Assembly (NCBI GenBank): GCA_963978905.1
Contig: OZ022256.1
Coordinates: forward strand, 38,984,001 to 39,048,000
Direction: 5' to 3'
DNA length: 64,000 bases
Source: Trichostrongylus colubriformis
Lineage: Eukaryota; Nematoda; Chromadorea; Rhabditida; Trichostrongylidae
In this document: one piece after another, positions 45,315 to 58,276 of the stretch
How positions within the stretch are numbered: position 1 is the first letter of the stretch
Layout of the letters: each line of letters opens with the position of its first letter
The notes under the pieces: model-generated
Database searches by the model: none
What the model was told of the DNA's origin: nothing
The model's input: only the letters and a program-made list of their open reading frames with translations
Translations under genes and position numbers: made by a program

Positions 45315-48300
45315 GCAAAGGACTGTAGAATGCAAATCATGGTATGAATCAGCCATCTGTCTCCTTCGCAGAACAGCAAATGCGCAGTGATTTTTACCTT
45401 GGTCTATGACATTCGACTTTTGTTTCCAGTAAAAAATGATAGCGCTGTGTGAGAGCATCCAGCTTCACATGGCAATTGGAACTACGACTAAAAAGGCACT
45501 TGGTGAATCCTTTCGAGAGCCATGAACGAAAATTGGATTTGCACCCGAAAAATGCATGTTCTGTCACTAGTGCATACCGCTACGATATTCCTGGAACAGA
45601 CTTCTTCAGACTTCTACAAATGTTTTGGCATCTTCCGAGTCATCAGGAAAACATCTGAAGAGATTTTTTCTTTCCAGCATATCAGACTTCTCACTACCTC
45701 CGTTCATCACATTTGGAAATCCAATCGCCTGGGTCCCGTTGTATATCGCACGAACCTGGTATTATTTCGCAAAATGAATGTGATGCTCGTGTGAAGAGGA
45801 CTGTTTTACCTCGGAAAACGATTTTTTACGATTCGATAATTTGACTGACACCGTAAACGTGGAATGGTCATGGATCTGTTACATAGCACCTCTTCCAACT
45901 GAAGAAACGAACTCCCTGACATATGTAGAACAAACCTCAAAAGCAAACGTAGCAGTCACTGCACGTAACAAGCTCCAAAAAGAAGAAGTTATCGTTTTCT
46001 TGACGACTGCTTCTGAATTCTCTTTCGTTAACGCATTGCCACAATTGCTTCTATGGCCATCCCACTTATCCGAAGTCAGGGTGTTCGTTTCATCAAAATA
46101 TCGACTTATTCAAAAATGGTATCCCGGAGTAATTCGGTCCCCTAAACACGAATATCACAATCATTTTGCGAAATAATACTTGACACGCGCGCTACGGACA
46201 CCGTGACCCAAGCAAGCTGAATTATTAGATACGGAGCACGGGTAGTCAGAGGTAATCTGACACGTGATGAACAGAGAAAATATAGCTAATGAAAGCTAAA
46301 GCTAATACAGATAAACGTCGAAGTTCGGATTGATGCCTTCATTGGAGCTCAGTTACAAAATGTAAAAATCTGGCGTTAGCGGGTAGCAAACCCATAACGT
46401 CCCGCCTGTAGAACCAAACCGATACCATTGAACCATAGTGACAAGCTTGACCTTCCTTTAACAATGTCCTCCGATGAGTTATCGCGAGCAAACATTGATT
46501 TCTCCTAACTCGCTTCACAACGACATCCTCCAGTTTTGCTTTACATATTTGTAATGGCATTCGAGCCTCTATAAATTCATCTAAGTCTCCTTTCAATGTT
46601 CCATGGGAAGTTAAAACTATTTCCTGGTCAGTCACCAGCTCACTTCTGCCTCACCTTTGCCGTTTAGATGACTTTGCCAACGACCATCTCTGTAGTACCC
46701 ATTGCCAATCAAACGTCGTCAGTGGCGAGCGACTGCTTCTGAGACATTGCGCCTTGAGAGACTACACGTCCCATTTCGACTTTATTTACCAATGAGAAGA
46801 TAGCTGGGTGCTAGCACTAATCCATGTAGCTTATGTGTGTATCCCCTACGCTCTTAAACCTCACACACTCAGTCATCAGAAAGATTGAGAAAAAACATGT
46901 GTAACGACGAGTTGCTCGATTATCACTCGCTTGGTCCCTGTATTGAGACTGCAAACGCTGTATAGAGTCCACAAAAGCCCAAGTTCAGGTAGCCGTGGTT
47001 AGACCAATTGCTGATATTCGGTCGGTAACACATAGACAACACAAAGTGGTTGATTTGTCAGGACATCATATGTGGAAGCGATAAGAAATAAATTTGTTAG
47101 TCTGAGAGAACGATTTCGTAAGAACGATAGTATAGGTATGACTTCACTTGCTCTGCTTTACATCAGCCTATGCTTCATAGCACTTCACTATCAACACATA
47201 TTCTTTTCTCCATAATATTTCTTGGTTATTAGTCCCAAAAGGTATACTCGCGAGTCTATTTCAGTGTAAGCATGGATCACATCCGCGAAATGTGTACATC
47301 ACAATTAGGTTATGAGATTCTCTATCGAAACCCGACTGCTGCTCATGGTTCCGACTTCCGATGAAAACACAACACACTTTTGATCAATGCAGCTGACGTA
47401 AACATACTTCAGGACACTTCCTTGTACTCTAACAGATTCCTACTGAATTTCTATTGTACCACATGAAGTTGTTTAATTCTAATTTTCCGAGGAATATGAT
47501 GGAAACAATGAGCATATGTTTTGTAAAGCTCGCGACCCTCAAAATAACAGTCAAAGCAGCACAGTGGCGTTTAGCAGCGAATTTTCGTAAGCATTCACGG
47601 CACTGCCGTGAAAGCTCACGAAAATTAGTCTAGCCCCTGTCAGGGCATCATCACAAGCTTCGGCTGAGTTGACAAATACCATTTGCTCCGCTCTTCTGTT
47701 CACGCTTGCAAAAGCGTTCATTCTTTTTGCCTTAGCTTTTGCCCCTCCAAGTATGTAGTACGCTAATCAGTCCCCCCCTACTCGGCTTATACATCGACGG
47801 AGTCAGTCGAGGTGTGTACTGTGATATCTTCAGGATTTCGCGGATTTTCTGTAGGATTTTGGGTCACAGCGCTCGACTGGAGTGGATAGGGAATGTGTGT
47901 GTGTGTCGAAGAAGGGAGAAGAAGAGCGGAGAGCGTGCCTCATTACGCAATTTCGCCAAGACTGAGTTTGCTTCCAACCTGATTTTATTTCATTAGACAT
48001 ATTACTACGTTTTCACTACACCAGTGATTGACGATAGTGTTTCGCATGCATCCGCTTCATTCACTGTGCCATGAATTGTCCTGACTTCATGTTTTTGCTG
48101 ATCATTTTTCCTGCTGCAGACTTTAGTTCGAGGACTCCAAGAATCGGCTATGTCGTTTCTCCTTCATATTTTACATTCTTCTTACAAACCATTGCATATT
48201 TTTCTATGACACTTTTTTAGATGTTATAGGTTTGCTAGGTTCTCCTTTGTGGATGCGGGTCCAACACCGTGTTGAAACGGATCAGTGGTGTGCTAGAAAT

Positions 48301-49560
48301 GTGAGTGTGGCTTTATAGCAAGAAAACTTGTGACATCCAAAAACTATGGCAGAAAAAACGTGCCATAGTTTCATAGGGAAATGTAAGAGGGATTCTTTGA
48401 AATAAAGTCCGCTGCAAGCAGAAATGATGCATGTAAGGATGAGGAAATGTAACGAGTGCATGCGAAACTTATCATCAAACAATGGTGAACTGAAACAGCG
48501 AGTTTGCCCAACGAATTCGAACCAGTTGAAAACAAACCCAATCTACCGAAAAGTCAGAAGAAGACGAGAAGGCAAAACTGATGAAGTCCAGCGTTTTCGC
48601 GCATCACGTCTCGACGCGAACTCTTTACATAAGACTACACAACTAACTCGGTCACTGCCCTTCGCCCACCTGTGCTCTCGTTGGCTGGATAGCGATACAG
48701 CAATAGAGACCAAAGAATCCAGGCTGCCCCATCAGCATCGCAACGTAATTCTCGTGCTACGGTGGTACATGAGGAAACAAAGGGTTCAGATGAAATCACA
48801 GCGGAATTCACATAGTCATCCTCTTTCTACTCAATTAATTTATGAAATCTTTCTCACTCCAGGCAAGACACATTAAAGGCATACAACGTTCTACGGTAGT
48901 ATCACTATTACCTCAACAGTCAAATAATTCGACACACACTTAGGTTGTGCCTCTACCGGGGCGTAAGAATGTGTTCGAGGCGCAAGAAGTCAAGAGAAGA
49001 CAGCGCGATTGCAGCAGTCCAGCCACGCCCAGTTCCAGTCTCACAATTCGAAAAACTTGAATGAATAATCACCGCTGTAAAAATTTTAAGGGCTATCGTT
49101 TCGAACATCAGTGCCACAGAACAGATACCTTGATATATTTTCAGGGTTGCATATGTACATCAGGGTCTGTATCATGTGAACAGAAATTTCTCGTGGTGGA
49201 TGTAACGTCGGGCATGATGGTGATGATGGTGACATTAAAGCAAAAAACAATAGAGTTGGAAGGCAAATTGTGGGATGCCCATGGGATGCCCATGCCTGTC
49301 TGAATGTGTGAATACAATATGAAGCTCCAAAACTTAGTTCGAATGTCTCAAAAAGTTTCGTAATATTGCGAAATTGAGATTATCGGTAGGCGCGTAGCGC
49401 TCTTCATTAGAACAAGCTATTTTAACTTATTTATCGAAGTTTTTCGAAAATAGCCAGTGGATATGTACCGCACTGACTTACTGCTGTCAAATGAGTCACC
49501 CTTACCGCCTGAATGGGAGTGGAGCGTAATTAGTCGACCTACTCTCATTTAACCTGTAAG
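45315..49560. other. Upstream region of FMO-A, no gene recognised
   Basis: Frames up to 150 codons (48424..48876, 45841..46176) lack any known domain and show no splice structure. A small hairpin, TTTTCGT...TCACGGCACTGCCGTGA...ACGAAAA, lies at about 47582..47625. It may contain the promoter. Confidence 0.4.
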
Positions 49561-50316
49561 TATGGTGGACGTTTGATTAGTACACACATTCATATTTACT
49601 TCCCATTCGTTCCACAGTGCACATCATTGCGGTCATGTGATCAATTGAAAAGAGTCGCGTAGTACCTCCTTGCTGTTTATTTCTCGGCGTGGTCTTTTTA
49701 TCCCAAGTGCCTTTGATGTTTTTCATTCCACTATGGCTCTTGAGTGGGAGGTGCTTCGTGGGCAACTTTCTAGGTTACTTTACACGTAGAAGGTAGCAGA
49801 AACCAAGAATGAGGTAGATTCTGCGATATGTCGGTACCGGGTCCCTTGTACCCTCACGGGTCTGATACTAGTTTATTAATCAAGGAGGAAAGAAGCTTGA
49901 TTGGTCAAGGACGATGCGGTCAAGGACGATGCGGTCAAGGACGTTCGATTCGAACAGTGCAAATGAGAGAGGCACACATTTCCACTGATAATTTTCAGAG
50001 GACAATATCAAGTCCATTTTAATGGCACAGATGTATCATGGATTACCAAATGTACGAATTTAATTGTGTCAAAAAGTCGAATGAGTTGCGAAGTGAAAAC
50101 GGCAACTCTCAACGAAAAAAATGTATAATACACACATATATTCATATTCATTCCACAGTGCACAACACCGCAGTCATGTGATTAGTTGAAGGTAGTATGT
50201 GTTTGCTATCTATTACTGGGCACAGTCTTTTTTGTCATAGGAATCGTGGACGTTCTCTGACTATGGTGATGTATAGCATACACCTTGAATACCTTGAATA
50301 CCTTGAAGTCCGCTCT

Positions 50317-50718
50317 TCAAGGGTGGTCACGCCATCTTTGCAGGACACATCCATTCCTAGCCACTTGCCGCCATCTCTTACCAAACATCTTCTTCAGTGG
50401 ATCGCTCCATCTGGTTGGTGGTCTTCCCCAAGGCCTCTTCACTCCACGAGGATACCAGTCGGTCACTCGGCACGTCCATCGGTTATCTCTGAAGCGGGCA
50501 ACATGGCCGGCCCATCGCTTCTTCGAATCATAGGTGGTTTCGATGACGTCTCTGACACAGGTTCGCTTCCGGATCTCGCAACTGGGGATCTTTTGCATGA
50601 TCGAACACACAGCCCGTTCCATAGCCCTTTGAATCACTGCCAGTCTGTCCTCCTCAGCCCGAGTTGCATTCCACTGTGTTATACAACATCCATGGATAGC
50701 GTACACATTCATATTCAT
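50317..50718 (-). pseudogene. RTE C-terminal fragment
   Basis: 134-codon open frame: RLAVIQRAMERAVCSI, RDVIETTYDSKKRWAGHVAR, NRWTCRVTDWYPRGVKRPWG and RWSDPLKKMFG, the C-terminal region of RTE polymerases. No RT core nearby, so it is a 5'-truncated piece, although the frame itself is intact. It interrupts the dispersed repeat at 50140..50225 / 50700..50880. Confidence 0.82.
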
Positions 50719-51789
50719 TTTGCATTCAGTCCACAGTGCACAACACTGCAGTCAACTGATTATTTGGAAAGAGTCGCGTACCACGTCCTTGCTATTCATT
50801 TCTGGACATAGTCCTCTTATTTCTGGCGTCTCTTATTTTTCTTTTCACTGCTATTTCAATGAAGTGCTTTCCAGTTCTCAGAGATAAAATACTCGAAACC
50901 GGAATGGGTACGGCTTTGTAAATTCTTGCGACTTTTGTTAAGTCACTTGTAAAAGGGCCTGGTTTCCCCGATGTATTTTGGCTTCTGTTGTGAGAGGAAA
51001 GCTTTCACGAGGAGATATGTTAAGGATTGTTGTCAATCGCTGTCGCCCTCCATACAAATTTTCTTGAAACGTAAACTGACTTGTGCCATTCATGATTTCG
51101 ATGAACTGCTCAATCAGTTCAATGAGGACAGTGAAGCTGCGATCGATCTGAGGAGTGTAGCATAATTCACCGGTCTAGATTTTTTATGAGTAGACTTTTT
51201 CGCAAAAAATTTTTTGATTCCACTTTAGATTGCATATGTGTAGATTTTTTCATAGCAAGCGGCTGAGATGGTTTTTGCTCGTTGCGAGATGTACCATGCG
51301 CCAGATTCCCATTCGCGACTCTACTGCATCCAAACACTTTTACGGCTTCCAGAACCTTTCTGAGTGCTTGCAGTCGTTTTAGCATGCACACTACAAAGGT
51401 GGTCTGCACCCGCTAGACCTTTAGGCTCAACCCATGGCTTCATGTGTAGTGGTGCAGCTGTGGTCTATCAAGAGATCAGAGAAGAACCAAGTCCATCAGC
51501 TTAATTAAGAATGCCTAGGCCTCTCTGCACTTGGTTCGATACAGGTCTCTGGCGTCAGCATCGGCAATGCTCTTCTGCTCTTCGCCATTGACTCCTTTAC
51601 GAGTTTGGCTGGCCATAGGACTACGCCAGGCAGCAGATCAAGTACGACCCGGGAGACAGGCCTTTGGCTGACACGCGACGATTTGTATGGCAAATTTCGC
51701 GACGCCGCGGCGTCTTTGACTGCAGCGCGGATTCGCAGTCGTGCTTATTTAGATCAAAATACTTAGGGGCTTTGTCGAGATAAGGTCTT

Positions 51790-52440
51790 TCCCTTCCTCC
51801 CATGCGTGTTTAGTTGAAACTTTCGAGTGCTATGTTCTTATTCGTGCAACACTCTTTTATTACCACTCAGATTACTTATTGTTCTTTTTATGAACTTAGT
51901 TTTGGAAAGTTTTACGACAATGTGATAGAATCTGTTTTTTTCTTTTTGCATTGGTCCTTAACCGTGAGGCGAGCTAAACTGTTCACGACATTTAATAATG
52001 CTTCATTATTTGATTCCTTACCTTCGTCGATTGCCATGTTATTTTTGGGCATGATGCCAATGTTATGCAACCCGCTTTATTTATTTTCCGTTGCTGAAGT
52101 GATGAACACATTGTACTTACACAAACATGCTTACATGTAATGTCCGTGAAAGAAATAGGAAAGAAGTGGATTTCATCACAATGTCATCAACCTTTTCATG
52201 CTCCCAAAAAGAACAATAAGTGATGTGGTTGGTAATATGAGGGTATTAAATAAGTAAAAGTTTTACGCAGCAGAATCTCATCTAATAACCACTAATGAGG
52301 GGAAGGAGAAGCCTGTGCTCAACAAAACTTCTATTAATCTCAGCCTTCATCCGTTTGGATACATTTTCACGCCCCAATTTACGGCGCCGAAGTCGGCCGT
52401 GTCGTCGCGCAACTTGCCGTCTGCCAGCCCGGACACAAAA
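51790..52440. other. Insertion specific to the FMO-B flank
   Basis: No counterpart in the FMO-A flank (homology breaks near 51720 and resumes near 52450). AT-rich plus-strand frame 51814..52140 with hydrophobic stretches; no family recognised. Confidence 0.4.
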
Positions 52441-52599
52441 GGTCATCCACCAAATACGACCCAAATACTCACTTGATAATTCCTCATTCTATGCACGACC
52501 CTGATTTCAACCTAAAATGTTTCAGAAAAAGAGGCAGTGTAGTAACTGATTAATGATGCATAATGTTTCGAGATTCTACGAAAATTTAACAAAAAATAA

Positions 52600-52698
52600 T
52601 CAAAAACATAAAATAAGCAACAGAACAACGAGTATGGATGCGAGTACAACGGGTATGTAGAATCCGTTGTTCGGCTTGTAGAGGTTCGAGTTGGTGGC
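52600..52698 (-). CDS. fmo: FMO-B exon equivalent to exon 15 (membrane anchor)
   Basis: 99 nt including TGA. Same hydrophobic tail as FMO-A, ending LLLILCF. The acceptor is TTTTTAAG, weaker than in FMO-A. A longer open frame runs upstream through this acceptor, but the intron model fits both paralogues better. Confidence 0.78.
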   Translation of the reverse strand, partial: ATNSNLYKPNNGFYIPVVLASILVVLLLILCF

Positions 52699-55668
52699 CT
52701 TAAAAATAAAAAAGGTAATCCAATTGCAACTTAATTCAAAACGTGAAACACACGAAGTGGAAAAGTTTAAGATTGTTAGTTCCCTGTATTTCTCTACCAG
52801 CGATTCGATTATTTTCATGACTTCTGTTGAGTATGAACACTGAACGGAGGTTTGGTGGAAAGTGGTGCCGCCCCTACGTCTCAGGTCGAACCTCAGCTCG
52901 ATGTTCACCACGTCCAACCAAAACTACCCTTCACTTTGGCTTTGGTGAATTGGAGTGCTCAGTGCTCGATGCTGTATACTCTTCCCTTTAGTACGGAAAT
53001 TTTCGTAATAATCATGTTAGGGGCGAGGACAGTTGAACGACCACCACGGCACAGCGTCGCCCAGCGCCAGGAGGCGCAGCCGCCACTCCTCGCGCAAGCT
53101 GACATGATCTAACATATACTGAACGTTCAATTAGATCGTAATATATCCCGCCATAAAAATCAGCATTAGCACAAGAAATGCAAACTTGAATATTGAGCAA
53201 AATTTAATATAGATGAGACAAGCACGAGAGAAGGAAGTGATCCATGCAAAGTTCCGCCCACACTGAGTCGCACTCATGTAGAGATTTTTTAAAATTTCGG
53301 TTTTTTTTTCCTGAGACAGCTTGGTTTTGACAGATTGGAAACGAGTACTTGGTCACATGATGCTGAATGCCGGAGAAAGGTGAAAATGATACCAACGCAG
53401 GAATAGCCATCAATCAATATCTTTCAAAGTCTCTTGTGTAGAGGACCAGAACGGGTAATGGTAATACCGGCTGAACCAGAACACACCACTCGGCATGGCC
53501 TAACAAGACGCAATTCCTTTTTTAGATTTCGCAAGATTCAAAAATTCCTACTCGATACTCCTCTATTTTCAAAGTTTGCCATAAAATTAAACACAGTATC
53601 CTTCCGTGAGGCTTTCATGCAAACATGAATCAGTGATAAGCATGATCCCGTTATATCTAACCAGTTGGGCTGGCGCACACTACTGCGCGCGTCACACATG
53701 GAAGCACGCTGATCGGGCTCGATCGATATCGATCAATCAGTATCATCATTCGAACGGTTTGCAGAAACAGGGAATTTCCCTCCTCGTCAATCTCGTCCTT
53801 CCGCACCAATCTATATCGATCGAGCTCATTTTGCATGCTTCCATGTGTGACGCGCGCAGTAGTATGCCCCCAGCCCAACTGGTATCTAAAATTCATGATC
53901 CCAGCTTTGCTGCGACGCGTGATATGGATTTTCCGACATTCGTCTTTTTAGGCCTCTTATCCGTCCTTATCAGTTGCTATCTTTTCCGGTCTCTCACCAT
54001 CAATGTTCCCTTACCACCCCTTATATCACTTGTAAAATTCAGCTCTCTAGCTTTGCTGCGTCGCGAGATATGAATTTTCCGCCATTCGCCTTTCGAGGTT
54101 CCTTATCACCTCTTATTAGTTGCTATCACTTCCGCTCCCTCACCATTGATGTTCCCTTATCATCCCCTATATCACTTTAAAAATTCAGGTTTCCAGCTTT
54201 GCTGCGACGCGAGATATGAATTTCGTGACAGACAGACGGACGGACACACACACACGGAAAGACAAACGGATTATATATAGTAGTGATGGCGGCTTCAAGG
54301 TACAACACCTGATATCACCCCTGGGGTTCTCGATTGTATTCACCTTGCAGTGAAAACCTCTATATACGCGTTGCCGTGAGCTCAATCGTTGTGAACTCGA
54401 CGCATTGCGATGAGAGGTGAAATTAGTCTTTTCAAGTTTCAAAAATCAAATATGTCCTTCGAGGCCAAGTGAGATGCTAATGAGATTGCTCACCTTGAAT
54501 ACTCTCTCATCAACTCTCATAATTGCGTCTCGAGCTCCTTCCCATGGATGGGGACCTTGTAATCGATATTCATACGGGACGCACGGGCCAAAATAGATCT
54601 GAAAGTAATTTATGTCAAAGGACATCAGCTAGAAATGACTGCGATTTCAGCCTCCATGCCTTCCAGAAGCCTCCAAGTAGAGGTTCTTCGTTCATGGATT
54701 TGTCTCTCGAGCTTATTTCTGAAGGGCTGTACGTCCATGTTCACTCACTACATGGAGAAGGGAAGTGGGCCATATCGTCAGGTAATTCATATTTACTTGT
54801 TGTGCATATTGTACAATATATATAAGTCTGTTGCGGTGGCACTTTCGGAAATCTCGAATATCGAGAGGTTGCTCTGCGGCGGCTGTGATATCGACTGCAA
54901 TTACTTCAAAAATCCTATGGTGTGGGTCTTGCGAGGGAGTCTCAAAAGAGCAAGGACATGCTTCTGGTCCGCTCGCTGATAGCTGTTCCTAAACTTAATA
55001 CTACTAAATGAATTAATGGGCGACAAAAAGTGATTTTTTGAAGGCCTCTTCAGTTACATGCATCAATTGTTCACTAATGATCAGCACGCTGCTGATGTTT
55101 TATGAGTTATCAGTCCTCTCAATTCGCCAACATGCGATTAGTGTTAAAAGCTCGAACCTGCAGTGCTAAGATAGGATCTTTTTTGAAAATACTGAAGACG
55201 CTCGGCTTACATCCGATTAGACCGGCTAACTCATCCATGTATCCAATGTAATCAACCTAAAAAGCAGAATATTAATAGCATAATGCGGTTCATTCCTTCA
55301 TATGCCAAACTTCGGCTCAAAAACAGGAGTCATGAATATACTCAAAAAGAGCTGTATTCCAATCGCGCATACTGTTTTAGTGCTTGCCAATTTTTCATTT
55401 GGAAAGAAATAGCATCTATATTCCGTAGCTCACTGTCAGTGCACGGCTTACCTGAATAGTATGCCTCGGGCTTTTCACGTAGCGTGCGTTTATCGCTTCT
55501 CTCTTCTCCCGAATGGATTTTCTCATCTAAACTTTCAAGTAAATACCAGTTCTTGATAGCTTCTGAATTGTCTACCTCGTTAGCTGCAGGAATTCTATGA
55601 GATCCAAAGAGGTTTTCGTAAAAAAGTCTAGCTTGCATCTCCGATATCGGCATAATTGAGCCAAGAGG
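52600..55668 (-). CDS. fmo: FMO-B: second flavin-containing monooxygenase, last five exons
   Basis: A paralogue of FMO-A whose exons 11-15 equivalents lie at 55576..55668, 55452..55526, 55158..55256, 54494..54598 and 52600..52698. Exon lengths are identical to FMO-A (93, 75, 99, 105, 99 nt), phases are kept and no exon contains a stop. The exon 10 equivalent (ATGF block) was not found up to 64000, so the gene either continues past the window or is 5'-truncated. Its last intron carries a MITE and satellite sequence absent from the FMO-A intron. Whether it is expressed cannot be seen here. Confidence 0.82.
53661..53882. mobile_element. MITE with CCAGTTGG termini, copy 2
   Basis: 222 bp, flanked by direct repeats TATCTAA (53654..53660, 53883..53889). 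Ends CCAGTTGGGCTGGCGCACAC / complement. Same family as 5943..6210. In the last intron of FMO-B. Confidence 0.85.
53890..54290. repeat. Satellite block, inverse orientation
   Basis: TTTGCTGCGACGCG/TCGCGAGATATG recurs at about 53911, 54051 and 54198 (spacing about 140-147 bp). The reverse complement matches the block at 4376..4640, including CTATATATAA, the CA/TG run and TCGCGTCGCAG. In FMO-B intron 14. Confidence 0.8.
54494..54598 (-). CDS. fmo: FMO-B exon equivalent to exon 14
   Basis: 105 nt; [20 protein letters not shown] then [15 protein letters not shown]. Acceptor TTTCAG, donor GTGAGC. Confidence 0.9.
55158..55256 (-). CDS. fmo: FMO-B exon equivalent to exon 13
   Basis: 99 nt; [20 protein letters not shown] and DPILALQ. 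Differs from FMO-A by a few substitutions, for example IGYMD for MEYMD. Confidence 0.88.
55452..55526 (-). CDS. fmo: FMO-B exon equivalent to exon 12
   Basis: 75 nt; [20 protein letters not shown] then RHTIQ. Acceptor GTTTAG, donor GTAAGC, a better donor than in FMO-A. Confidence 0.87.
55576..55668 (-). CDS. fmo: FMO-B exon equivalent to exon 11
   Basis: 93 nt; [20 protein letters not shown] and [11 protein letters not shown]. Acceptor TTTCAG, donor GTAGAC opening a 49-nt intron. Confidence 0.88.
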
Positions 55669-55739
55669 CTGAAAAATAACTATTGTTTGGAGGTGGAGTT
55701 TATAATGGATATGGAGTTTGTTCAGAGTAACTATACATA

Positions 55740-57082
55740 CAGTAGTGCTCAAAAGTATCCGGCCAAATGGTTTTTCACTTTAGTTTTTCACTCGTAACTT
55801 TTTTGCGACTGGACCGATCTAAGAAAAATTTTAGTATGTTGTACTTTGAGACACTGCCTACTAAATATACTATTTTGGCGCTCAACGGTGTACGTTACGT
55901 GGTCAAATGCAATTTTTTGTTTTTGGAGTGCCATCTTTATGCCGTCCCGCTGTGCTGCTGTCATCAAAAGTCGTGATCTTTCTACATCATATTGATGTTC
56001 TCCGAGGCTTGCTCGTTTGGTTTTTGTAAAGAAGCCGTTTTTCTTGATCAAGCCTTTTCTTTTATTTCGGTGGTCTTGTACTAAATTCTTGTAAAAAACC
56101 ATGAAAAGAGTCAAGCGGCCACCGTAATACAGTGCCCGTCTTAAGTCTTCGAAAAAAATACACGGAAAACGTAGATCTGCGTTATTGTTCTTTCACTATG
56201 TCTCGGTTCGTCCTCGTTCAGTCTTCGTATAAGGATATATTTCGAATAAGTATATCTCATCGAGCTCTATAAGACAATCTGCTCAGGTTTTCAAAAAGCT
56301 AACTTTTCACGCTCTCGCATGCACAAAGTGCCAGTGGGCACTCACTGGAGAGCGATGCGAGCTATAACCATAACAAAAGGCAAAGGCAAAGCTGCCCCCA
56401 ACATAGCTCAACAACCCACAGAGCTGCAATTCTATTCAAGACTAGGCAAATGAAAATTCAGTTGGTTCTTTGGTGGTCATATTGATGGTTATCAGTTCAC
56501 CCATTTGTTATGGAAGTCATCATCTTTGGATGGCTGAGGACATGTTTCTAAGATTTCAACGATCTTACTTCGCCAAAGAGAGCGCTCAAAAGTATTCGGC
56601 CAAATGGTCTTTTACTTGGGTTTTTCACTTGTAACTTTTTTGCGACTTCACCGATCTGAGAGAAATTTTAGTATGTTGTTTTTGGAGACACTGCATACTC
56701 AATGTACTATTTTGGCGCTCAACGGTGTAGGTTACGTGGTTAAATGCAATTTTTCGTTTTTGGAGTGCCATCCCTATGCTGTCCCGCTGTGTCGCTTTCA
56801 TCAAAAGTCGTGGTCTTCCTACAAAATATTAATGTTCTCTGAGGTTTGCTTGTTTTGTTTTTGTAAAGAAAGCAGTTTTTCTTGACCAAGCCTTTTACTT
56901 TTTTTCGGTGATCTTGTAGTAAATTCTTGTAAAAAACCATGAAAAGAGTCAAGCGGCACTCAAGTAGAGAAAGTGTTGGCGATAGGTTCAGACACCACAT
57001 TTCAAAATTTTGTCGAATCCGGTCGAGTAGAAAAAAAGTTATGACAAAAAAGTGTTTGGTCGAATACTTTTGAGCGCTACTG
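55740..57082. mobile_element. Tc1-type nonautonomous element with internal duplication
   Basis: TA at 55738..55739 and 57083..57084. Left end CAGTAGTGCTCAAAAGTAT; right end complement ATACTTTTGAGCGCTACTG. The 5' part (55745..56110) is repeated at 56583..56950. The middle (56116..56579) holds a CTCGCATGCACAAAGTGCCAG block that recurs inversely at 59215..59235. No transposase. Confidence 0.75.
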
Positions 57083-57084
57083 TA

Positions 57085-58274
57085 TGTATGAAGTCCAATC
57101 ATCATGACCATTAGTGGAACTATCATTTTGATAATTTATCCTGTCTAACCTTTCAATCTCGTAGCAATCAGTCACCTCACTGGAATCTTCTAGACAGGTA
57201 CTGATCGACCTTGCACAACGATATGTCACTGTATTAACCAAACGAATTGGATAACATAGTAGTTCTATAAAAAGTGCATGAGTCTCCAATAAGAGCACTT
57301 AACTTCTCTTTTCACTGTGAGCTTCAGATCATATCAAATAACTCTCCTCTCAAAATTGAAAGATAAGGTTCTTTCTTATATGAAGGCAACCTCACCTCAT
57401 GTGAGGCAACGTACTAGAAGAAGAGCGAAGTTCAAACATCATCATTCCCATTCGAGTTTAAATTTCATTCCTATTCAAACGTTTAGTGGTTCTATTATGT
57501 CCGATCTTGCAGCAATTACTCTCCGAGATCTTTATAGCAGGTATAGATAGGCCTTCTACAGTGATTTGCACACTGTATTGGCCTAACTACATAATTGGAT
57601 GACATGGTAGTTGTGATTAGTAAATCACTGATGGTACTATATTTTTAGATCTGTAAATTACACTCTTGGTTTTTTACTGACTGTTTCGTAATTCGTAGAA
57701 TGGGAAATGGTTTTCAGTAATTTTTAGTGGCCTGTGAAAGTGAACTGCCAGTAACCACGATGCCTTCGTTTTGTTATCTTCTATTTCTTAATAAGAAGAC
57801 AGTGCTGATACTGGACTTATGCACTTCTTATAGAACCATATTATCCAGCTTGTTTAATTAATACAGTGGCATATCATTGTGCATAGCCGATCAATATCTG
57901 TCTACAAAATCCCAGTGGGGTGATAGTTGCTACGAGATTCAGGGGTCAGACAGGGTAGAAAGGCGAAAAGATTGGAAAGAAACGATAATTTCACTAGAGG
58001 TCATGATATATGGACCTTATACATCTCAATAACTCAATTATGGTACAGTTCACTGGAACAGTTAAAATTTTTTTGAGTTAAGTGGGATTGCTGAAACTTG
58101 AAAGACATGTTTTCAACCACTCATAGATGATGACTGCCATAGCAAATGGGTGAACTGACACCATTACGATCAATATGATCAGCAAAGGATTAACTTGATA
58201 TTCATTTAGTCATGAATAGGGTAGCAGCTCTGTAAGATGTTGAGCTATGTTGGGGTAGCTTTGCCTTCTGGTTA
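57085..58274. other. No gene recognised
   Basis: Presumably FMO-B intron if that gene continues upstream. A TAGACAGGTACTGATCGACC/TATAGATAGGCC-like stretch is loosely repeated (57190, 57540). Nothing else. Confidence 0.35.
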
Positions 58275-58276
58275 TA

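Larger units (their letters stand above)
49780..55740. repeat. Segmental duplication, FMO-B side
   Basis: Counterpart of 2590..10780. It has its own insertions: an extra block around 51790..52440 and MITE plus satellite sequence at 53661..54290. Exons are better conserved than introns by eye, which fits selection on the coding part. Confidence 0.8.

Noticed and set aside
46339..46635. 98-codon minus-strand frame resembling retroelement protein
   Set aside because: Composition is plausible, but no motif of Gag, RT, RNase H or integrase could be matched.
48424..48876. 150-codon plus-strand frame in the region upstream of FMO-A
   Set aside because: No domain, no splice or start context, basic low-information composition; most likely chance.
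50971..51165. 65-codon plus-strand frame ending AIHDFDELLNQFNEDSEAAI and DLRSVA as an exon of a convergent gene
   Set aside because: Protein-like, but the duplicate at about 6830..6910 is broken by stops and no other exons were found.
52600..52917. 105-codon continuous frame read as a single exon of a membrane protein
   Set aside because: The upstream part is better explained as intron. The FMO-A counterpart has a proper acceptor at 7685 and joins in phase to FMO exon 14.
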